DNA of 64,000 nucleotides. It comes from Terebella lapidaria. Its lineage: Eukaryota > Annelida > Polychaeta > Terebellida > Terebellidae. The notes below the pieces were generated by a model, which saw only the letters and a program-made list of their open reading frames with translations, was not told the origin of the DNA and did no database searches. The translations under genes were made by a program, and so were the position numbers. The stretch is from NCBI GenBank assembly GCA_949152475.1, contig CASCJZ010000077.1, positions 62,001 through 126,000 on the forward strand. Direction: 5' to 3'. Below are positions 54,411 through 64,000 of the stretch, piece after piece; the first letter of the stretch is position 1, and every line of letters starts with the position of its first letter.

Positions 54411-56962
54411 ACATGCGATGCTCCACCGTACGATGGACATCTGACGCTCCTCCGTATGATGGACAAGCGACGCTCCACTGTACGATGGACATGTGACGAT
54501 CCACCGTACGATGGACATGCGACGCTCCATCGTACAATGGACATGCGACGCTCCACCGTACCATGGACATGCGACGCTCCATCGCAGGATGGACATGCGA
54601 CGCTCCACCGTAAGAAGGACATGCGATGCTCCACCGTACGATGGACATGCGACGCTCCATCGTACGATGGACATGGGACGCTCCACCGTACGATGGACAT
54701 GCGACGCTCCACTGTATGATGGACATGCGATGCTTTACTGTACAATGGACACGTTACGCTCAACCGTAAGATGGACATGCGATGCTCCACAGTACGATGG
54801 ACATGGGACGCTCCATCATACGATTTACATGTGACGCTCCACCGTACGATGGACATGCGACGCTCCACTGTATGATGGACATGCGATGCTTTACTGTACA
54901 ATGGACACGTTACGCTCAACCGTAAGATGGACATGCAATGCTCCACAGTACGATGGACATGGGACGCTCCATCATACGATGGACATGTGACGCTCCACCG
55001 TACGATGGACATCTGACGCTCCACCGTGCGATGGACATGCTATGCTCCACCGCACGATGGACATGTGATGCTCCACCGTACGATGGACATGGGACGCTCC
55101 ACCGTATAATGGACATGTGACGCTCCACCGTACGATGGACATGTGACGCTCCACCGAATGATGGACATGCGAGGCTCCACCATAAGATGGACATGTGACG
55201 CTCCACCGTACGATGGACATGGGACGTTCCACCGAATGATGGACATGCGAGGCTCCACCGTAAGATGGACATGTGACGCTCCACCGTACGATGGACATGC
55301 GACGCTCCACCGTACGATGGACATGTGACGCTCCACCATACGATGGACATCTGACGCTCCACCGTACGATGGACATGCTATGCTCCACCGTACGATGGAC
55401 ATGTGACGCTCCACCGTACGATGGACATGGGACGCTGCACCGTACGATGGACATGCGACGCTCCATCGTACGATGGACATGGGATGCTCCACCGTACGAT
55501 GGACATGCGACGCTCCACTGTACAATGGACATGTGACGCTCGACCGTATGATGGACATGCAAGGCTCCACTGTACAATGGACATGTGACGCTCCACTGTA
55601 CGATGGACATGGGACGCTCCACCGAATGATGGACATGCGAGGCTCCACCATAAGATGGACATGTGACGCTCCACCGTACGATGGATATGCGACGCTCCAC
55701 CGTACGATGGACATGTGACGATCCACCGTACGATGGACATGGGATGCTCCACCGTATGATGGACATGTGACACTCCACTGTACGATGGACATGGGATGCT
55801 CCACCGTATGATGGACATGTGACACTCCACTGTACGATGGATATGCGATGCACCACCGTATGATGGACATGTGATGTTCCACCGTACGATGGACATCTGA
55901 CGCTCCACCGTAGGATGGACATGTGACGCTCCACCGTACGATGGACATGTGACGCTCCACCGTACGATGGACATGGGACGCTCCATCGTACGATGGACAT
56001 GTGACGCTCCACCGTACGATGGACATGGGATGCTCCACCGTACGATGGACATGTGACGCTCCACCGTACAATGGACATGTGACGCTCCACCGTAAGATGG
56101 ACATGAGACGCTCCACTGTACGATGGACATGCGACGCTCCATCGTACAATGGACTAGCGATGCTCCACCGTAAGATGGACATGCGACGCTCCATCGTACA
56201 ATGGACTAGCGATGCTCCACCGTAAGATGGACATGTGACGCTCCACCGTACGATGGACATGCGACGCTCCTCCGTACGATGGACATGGGACGCTCCACCG
56301 TACGATGGACATGCGATGCTCCACCGTACGATGGACATGTGATGCTCCACCGTACGATGGACATGGGACGCTCCAATGTACGATGGACATGTGACGCTTC
56401 ACTGTACGATGGACATGCGATGCTCCACTGTACGATGGACATGCGAGGCTCCACCGTACGATGAACATGGGTGCTCCATCGTACGATGGACATGCGACGC
56501 TCCACCGTACGATGGACTAGCGAAGCTCCACCGTAAGATGGACATGCGACGCTCCATCGTACGATGGACACGGGACGCTCCACCGTACGATGGACCTCTG
56601 ACGCCCACCGTACGATGGACATGCTATGCTCCACCGTACGATGGACATGTGACGCTCCACCGTACGATGGACATGGGACGCTGCACCGTACGATGGACAT
56701 GCGACGCTCCATCGTACGATGGACATGGGATGCTCCACCATACGATGGACATGCGACGCTCCACTGTACAATGGACATGTGACGCTCGACCGTATGATGG
56801 ACATGCAAGGCTCCACTGTACAATGGACATGTGACGCTCCACTGTACGATGGACATGGGACGCTCCACCGAATGATGGACATGCGAGGCTCCACCATAAG
56901 ATGGACATGTGACGCTCCACCGTACGATGGATATGCGACGCTCCACCGTACGATGGACATGG

Positions 56963-58806
56963 GACGCTCCAATGTACGATGGACATGCGACGCTCCACTG
57001 TACGATGGACATGCGATGCTCCACTGTACGATGAACATGGGATGCTCCACCGTATAATGGACATGTGACGCTCCACCGTACGATGGACATGGGATGCTCC
57101 ATCGTACGATGGACATGTGACGCTCCACCCATCGATGGACATGCTATGCTCCACTGTACGATGGACATGTGACGCTCCACCGTACGATGGACATGGGACG
57201 CTCCACCGTAGGATGGACATGTGACGCTCCACCGTACGATGGACATGTGACGCTCCACCGTAAGATGGACATGAGACGCTTCACTGTACGATGGACATGC
57301 GACGCTCCATCGTACAATGGACTAGCGATGCTCCACCGTAAGATGGACATGTGACGCTCCACCGTACGATGGACATGCGACGCTCCTTCGTACGATGGAC
57401 ATGGGACGCTCCACCGTACGATCGACATGCGATGCTCCACCGTAAGATGGACATGTGACGCTCCACCGTACGATGGACATGCGACGCTCCTTCGTACGAT
57501 GGACATGGGACGCTCCACCGTACGATCGACATGCGACGCTGCTTCATACGATGGACATGGGACGCTCCACCGTACGATGGACATGCGATGCTCCACCGTA
57601 CGATGGACATGTGATGCTCCACCGTACGATGGACATGGGACGCTCCACCGTACGATCGACATGCGATGCTCCACCGTAAGATGGACATGTGACGCTCCAC
57701 CGTACGATGGACATGCGACGCTCCTTCGTACGATGGACATGGGACGCTCCACCGTACGATCGACATGCGATGCTCCACCGTACGATGGACATGTGATGCT
57801 CCAACGTACGATGGACATGGGACGCTCCAATGTACGATGGACATGTGACGCTCCACTGTACGATGGACATGCGATGCTCCACTGTACGATGAACATGTGA
57901 CGCTCCACCGTATGATGAACATGTGACGCTCCACCGTATGATGGACATGCGAGGCTCCACCGTACGATGAACATGGGTGCTCCATCGTACGATGGACATG
58001 CGACGCTCCACCGTACGATGGACTAGCGAAGCTCCACCGTAAGATGGACATGCGACGCTCCATCGTACGATGGACACGTGACGCTCCACCGTACGATGGA
58101 CATGCGACGCTCCATCGTACGATGGACTAGCGAAGCTCCACCGTAAGATGGACATGTGACGCTCCACAATACGATGGACATGCGACGCTCCACCGTACGA
58201 TGGACATGCGATGCTCCACCGTACGATGGACATGCGCCGCTCCACCGTACGATGGACATGTGACGCTCCACCGTACGATGGACATCTGACGCTCTACCGT
58301 ACGATGGACATGCTATGCTCCACCGTATGATGGACATGTGACGCTCCACCGTACGATGGACATGGGATGCTCCATCGAACGATGGAAATGTGACGCTCCA
58401 CCCATCGATGGACATGCTATTCTCCACCGTACGATGGACATGTGACGCTCCACCGTACGATGGACATGGGACGCTCCACCGTAGGATGGACATGTGACGC
58501 TCCACCGTACGATGGACATGCGATGCTCCACGTACGATGGACATGTGACGCCCCATCGTACGATGGACATGCGACGCTCAACTGTATGATGGACATGCGA
58601 TGCTTTACTGTACAATGGACACGTGACGCTCCACCGTACGATGGACATGTGACGCTCCATCGTACGATGGACTAGGGAAGCTCCACCGTAAGATGGATAT
58701 GTGACGCTTCACAGTACGATGGACATGGGACGCTCCATCATACGATGGACATGTGATGCTCCACTGTACGATGGACATGTGACGCTCCACCGTACGATGG
58801 ACATGT
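56963..58806 (+). repeat. 1.84-kb tandem duplication, copy 1
   Basis: First copy of a 1,844-bp module (71 units less 2 bp). The match at offset 1,844 runs from about 56963 to 58846. I found no difference between the copies when comparing the translated frames and spot-checking the DNA. An older relative of the module is at 39240-40800. Confidence 0.88.
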
Positions 58807-60690
58807 GACGCTCCAATGTACGATGGACATGCGACGCTCCACTGTACGATGGACATGCGATGCTCCACTGTACGATGAACATGGGATGCTCCACCGTATA
58901 ATGGACATGTGACGCTCCACCGTACGATGGACATGGGATGCTCCATCGTACGATGGACATGTGACGCTCCACCCATCGATGGACATGCTATGCTCCACTG
59001 TACGATGGACATGTGACGCTCCACCGTACGATGGACATGGGACGCTCCACCGTAGGATGGACATGTGACGCTCCACCGTACGATGGACATGTGACGCTCC
59101 ACCGTAAGATGGACATGAGACGCTTCACTGTACGATGGACATGCGACGCTCCATCGTACAATGGACTAGCGATGCTCCACCGTAAGATGGACATGTGACG
59201 CTCCACCGTACGATGGACATGCGACGCTCCTTCGTACGATGGACATGGGACGCTCCACCGTACGATCGACATGCGATGCTCCACCGTAAGATGGACATGT
59301 GACGCTCCACCGTACGATGGACATGCGACGCTCCTTCGTACGATGGACATGGGACGCTCCACCGTACGATCGACATGCGACGCTGCTTCATACGATGGAC
59401 ATGGGACGCTCCACCGTACGATGGACATGCGATGCTCCACCGTACGATGGACATGTGATGCTCCACCGTACGATGGACATGGGACGCTCCACCGTACGAT
59501 CGACATGCGATGCTCCACCGTAAGATGGACATGTGACGCTCCACCGTACGATGGACATGCGACGCTCCTTCGTACGATGGACATGGGACGCTCCACCGTA
59601 CGATCGACATGCGATGCTCCACCGTACGATGGACATGTGATGCTCCAACGTACGATGGACATGGGACGCTCCAATGTACGATGGACATGTGACGCTCCAC
59701 TGTACGATGGACATGCGATGCTCCACTGTACGATGAACATGTGACGCTCCACCGTATGATGAACATGTGACGCTCCACCGTATGATGGACATGCGAGGCT
59801 CCACCGTACGATGAACATGGGTGCTCCATCGTACGATGGACATGCGACGCTCCACCGTACGATGGACTAGCGAAGCTCCACCGTAAGATGGACATGCGAC
59901 GCTCCATCGTACGATGGACACGTGACGCTCCACCGTACGATGGACATGCGACGCTCCATCGTACGATGGACTAGCGAAGCTCCACCGTAAGATGGACATG
60001 TGACGCTCCACAATACGATGGACATGCGACGCTCCACCGTACGATGGACATGCGATGCTCCACCGTACGATGGACATGCGCCGCTCCACCGTACGATGGA
60101 CATGTGACGCTCCACCGTACGATGGACATCTGACGCTCTACCGTACGATGGACATGCTATGCTCCACCGTATGATGGACATGTGACGCTCCACCGTACGA
60201 TGGACATGGGATGCTCCATCGAACGATGGAAATGTGACGCTCCACCCATCGATGGACATGCTATTCTCCACCGTACGATGGACATGTGACGCTCCACCGT
60301 ACGATGGACATGGGACGCTCCACCGTAGGATGGACATGTGACGCTCCACCGTACGATGGACATGCGATGCTCCACGTACGATGGACATGTGACGCCCCAT
60401 CGTACGATGGACATGCGACGCTCAACTGTATGATGGACATGCGATGCTTTACTGTACAATGGACACGTGACGCTCCACCGTACGATGGACATGTGACGCT
60501 CCATCGTACGATGGACTAGGGAAGCTCCACCGTAAGATGGATATGTGACGCTTCACAGTACGATGGACATGGGACGCTCCATCATACGATGGACATGTGA
60601 TGCTCCACTGTACGATGGACATGTGACGCTCCACCGTACGATGGACATGTGACGCTCCAATGTACGATGGACATGCGACGCTCCATCGTA
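58807..60690 (+). repeat. 1.84-kb tandem duplication, copy 2
   Basis: Second copy, apparently identical. The match ends near 60690, where CCATCGTATG faces CCACTGTACG. The lack of differences means either a very recent event or an assembly duplication. Confidence 0.88.
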
Positions 60691-61948
60691 TGATGGACAT
60701 GTGATGCTCCACCGTACGATGGACATGCGACGCTTTATCGTACGATGGACATGTGACGCGCCACCGTACGATCGACATGCGATGCTTCACAGTACGATGG
60801 ACATGTGATGCTCCACCGTACGATGGACATGCGACGCTTTATCGTACGATGGACATGTGACGCGCCACCGTACGATCGACATGCGATGCTTCACAGTACG
60901 ATGGACATGTGATGCTCCACCGTACGATGGACATGGGACGCTCCATCATACGAAGGACATGTGATGCTCCACCGTACGATGGACATGTGATGCTCCACAG
61001 TACGATGGACATGCGACGCTCCATCGTACGATGGACATGGGATGCTCCACCGTACGATGGACATGCGACGCTCCACTGTACGATGGACATCTGACGCTCC
61101 ACCGTACGATGGACATGCTATGCTCCACCGTACGATGGACATGTGACGCTCCACCGTACGATGGACATGGGACGCTGCACCGTACGATGGACATGCGACG
61201 CTCCATCGTACGATGGACTAGCGACACTCCACCGTAAGATGGACATGCGATGCTCCACCGTACGATGGACATCTGACGCTCCACCGTACGATGGACATCT
61301 GACGCTCCTCCGTACGATGGACAAGCGACGCTCCACTGTACGATGGACATGTGACGCTCCACCGTACGATGGACATGCGACGCTCCATCGTACGATGGAC
61401 ATGCGACGCTCCACCGTACAATGGACATGCGACGCTCCATCGCAGGATGGACATGCGACGCTCCACCGTAAGAAGGACATGCGATGCTCCACCGTACGAT
61501 GGACATGCGACGCTCCATCGTACGATGGACATGTGACGCTCCACCGTACGATGGACATGCGACGCTCCACTGTATGATGGACATGCGATGCTTTACTGTA
61601 CAATGGACACGTTACGCTCAACCGTAAGATGGACATGCGATGCTCCACAGTACGATGGACATGGGACGCTCCATCATACGATGGACATGTGACGCTCCAC
61701 CGTACGATGGACATGCGACGCTCCACTGTATGATGGACATGCGATGCTTTACTGTACAATGGACACGTTACGCTCAACCGTAAGATGGACATGCGATGCT
61801 CCACAGTACGATGGACATGGGACGCTCCATCATACGATGGACATGTGACGCTCCACCGTACGATGGACATCTGACGCTCCACCGTGCGATGGACATGCTA
61901 TGCTCCACCGCACGATGGACATGTGATGCTCCACCGTACGATGGACAT

Positions 61949-62416
61949 GGGACGCTCCACCGTACGATGGACATGTGACGCTCCACCGTACGATGGACAT
62001 GTGACGCTCCACCGTACGATGGACATGTGACGCTCCACCGAATGATGGACATGCGAGGCTCCACCATAAGATGGACATGGGACGCTCCACCGAATGATGG
62101 ACATGCGAGGCTCCACCGTAAGATGGACATGTGACGCTCCACCGTACGATGGACATGCGACGCTCCACCGTACGATGGACATGGGACGCTCCACCGTATA
62201 ATGGACATGTGACGCTCCACCGTACGATGGACATGTGACGCTCCACCGTACGATGGACATGTGACGCTCCACCGAATGATGGACATGCGAGGCTCCACCA
62301 TAAGATGGACATGGGACGCTCCACCGAATGATGGACATGCGAGGCTCCACCGTAAGATGGACATGTGACGCTCCACCGTACGATGGACATGCGACGCTCC
62401 ACCGTACGATGGACAT
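61949..62416 (+). repeat. Second nine-unit (234-bp) tandem duplication
   Basis: Copies at about 61949-62182 and 62183-62416, again at an offset of exactly 234 bp. Each holds the pair CACCGAATGATGG and CACCATAAGATGG. One copy reads CGTATAATGG where the other reads CGTACGATGG. The units differ from those at 53562-54029, so this is a separate event of the same size. Confidence 0.82.
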
Positions 62417-62786
62417 GTGACGCTCCACCATACGATGGACATCTGACGCTCCACCGTACGATGGACATGCTATGCTCCACCGTACGATGGACATGTGACG
62501 CTCCACCGTACGATGGACATGGGACGCTGCACCGTACGATGGACATGCGACGCTCCATCGTACGATGGACATGGGATGCTCCACCGTACGATGGACATGC
62601 GACGCTCCACTGTACAATGGACATGTGACGCTCCACCGTATGATGGACATGCAAGGCTCCACTGTACAATGGACATGTGACGCTCCACTGTACGATGGAC
62701 ATGGGACGCTCCACCGAATGATGGACATGCGAGGCTCCACCATAAGATGGACATGTGACGCTCCACCGTACGATGGATATGCGACG

Positions 62787-64000
62787 CTCCACTGTACGAT
62801 GGACATGTGACGCTCCACCGTATGATTGACATGCAAGGCTACACCGTAAAATGGACATGTGACGCTCCACCATACGATGGACATGCGACGCTCCATCGTA
62901 CGATGGACATGGGATGCTCTACCGTACGATGGACATCTGATGCTCCACCATACGATGGACATGTGACACTCCGCTGTACGATGGACATGTGACGCTCCAC
63001 CATATGATGGACATGTGACACTCTGCTGTACGATGGACATGTGACGCTCCACCATATGATGGACATGCGATGCTCCACGGTACAATGGACATGCGACGCT
63101 CAAATGTACGATGGACATATGACGCTCCACCGTACGATGGACATGAGACGCTCCATCGGATGATGGCCTAGTGACGCTCCATCATAAGATGGACATGCGA
63201 CGCTCCACCGTACGATGGACATGCGATGCTCCACGTACGATGGACATGTGACGCCCCATCGTACGAAGGACATGCGACGCTCAACTGTATGATGGACATG
63301 CGATGCTTTACTGTACAATGGACACGTGATGCTCCACCTTACGATGGACATGTGATGCTCCATCGTACGATGGACTAGGGAAGCTCCACCGTAAGATATG
63401 TGACGCTTCACAGTACGATGGACATGGGACGCTCCATCATACGATGGACATGTGATGCTCCACTGTACGATGGACATGTGACGCTCCACCGTACGATGGA
63501 CATGTGACGCTCCAATGTACGATGGACATGCGACGCTCCATCGTATGATGGACATGTGATGCTCCACCGTACGATGGACTAGCGATGCTCCACCGTAAGA
63601 TGGACATGTGACGCTCCACAGTACGATGGACATGGGACGCTCCATCATACGAAGGACATGTGATGCTCCACCGTACGATCGACATGTGATGCTCCACCGT
63701 ACGATCGACATGTGATGCTCCACGGTACGATGGACATGTGACGCTCCACCGTACGATGGACATGGGACGCTCCAATGTACGATGGACATGCAACGCTCCA
63801 CTGTATGATGGACATGCGATGCTCCACTGTACGATGGACATCTGACGCTCCACCATACGATGGACTCCATCGTACGATGGACTAGCGACGCTCCATCGTC
63901 AGATGGACATGCGACGCTCCACGTACATGTGATGCTCCACCGTACGATGGACATCCGACGCTCCACTGTATGATGGACATGCAATGCACCACCGTATGAT
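62787..64000 (+). repeat. Higher-order repeat block E, copy at the window end
   Basis: Partner of 43151-44364. It is cut by the window end about 85 bp before the position equivalent to the retrotransposon insertion point, so the window cannot show whether that copy is occupied. Confidence 0.8.

Larger units (their letters stand above)
51620..64000. repeat. 26-bp palindromic satellite array, right part
   Basis: This is the same 26-bp satellite, about 475 copies, resuming directly after the retrotransposon's target-site duplication and running off the window end. Phase and orientation match the left part, so the two were one array before the insertion. It shares several blocks with the left part: 52369-53467 with 36335-37433, 62787-64000 with 43151-44364, and much of 55000-58500 with 38200-40800. 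No other sequence type is visible. Confidence 0.97.

Noticed and set aside
1-64000. Telomeric or rDNA spacer repeat
   Set aside because: The unit is unrelated to TTAGGG-type telomere repeats, and no rRNA sequence is present in the window.

Overview
The window is eukaryotic, almost certainly metazoan. It is part of one very large tandem-repeat (satellite) array, interrupted by a single young LTR retrotransposon. No ordinary host gene, tRNA, rRNA or bacterial-type feature can be supported. The organism cannot be named from this sequence. A Gmr1-like Ty3/Gypsy element points to an animal, either a deuterostome or a marine invertebrate such as a mollusc. That is inference, not identification.

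Layout: positions 1-44449 and 51620-64000 (about 56.8 kb, roughly 2,180 copies) are a 26-bp satellite that runs off both ends of the window. Each unit is a 16-bp near-perfect palindrome, TCCAYCGTACGATGGA, followed by a 10-bp linker, CATGYGAYGC. Most differences between units are C-to-T or G-to-A changes at the four CpG sites. Many short length variants (1-, 4- and 8-bp deletions) and diagnostic units define a layered higher-order structure. It includes two nearly perfect kilobase-scale tandem duplications (3,618 bp at 27454-34734 and 1,844 bp at 56963-60690), in-register duplications of 6, 9 and about 27 units, a 52-bp dimer present in one to three copies, and dispersed duplicated blocks up to 1.2 kb long.

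Positions 44450-51619 are a 7,170-bp Ty3/Gypsy retrotransposon with 1,048-bp LTRs (about two differences between them), a 5-bp target duplication (ACAAG), a primer binding site, a polypurine tract and one long open gag-pol frame. It looks whole. Its domain order is Gag - protease - integrase - reverse transcriptase - RNase H. Integrase lies before reverse transcriptase, which is the unusual Gmr1-type arrangement. Its capsid region resembles the vertebrate SCAN domain. The empty form of the insertion site survives as a paralogue inside the same array, at about 54040-54410.

The array carries hundreds of long reading frames, up to 874 codons, mostly on the minus strand. I treat them as a by-product of the repeat. 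A 26-bp period makes three units spell the same 26-residue peptide in every frame, and CpG decay creates stops on the plus strand (CGA to TGA) but none on the minus strand.
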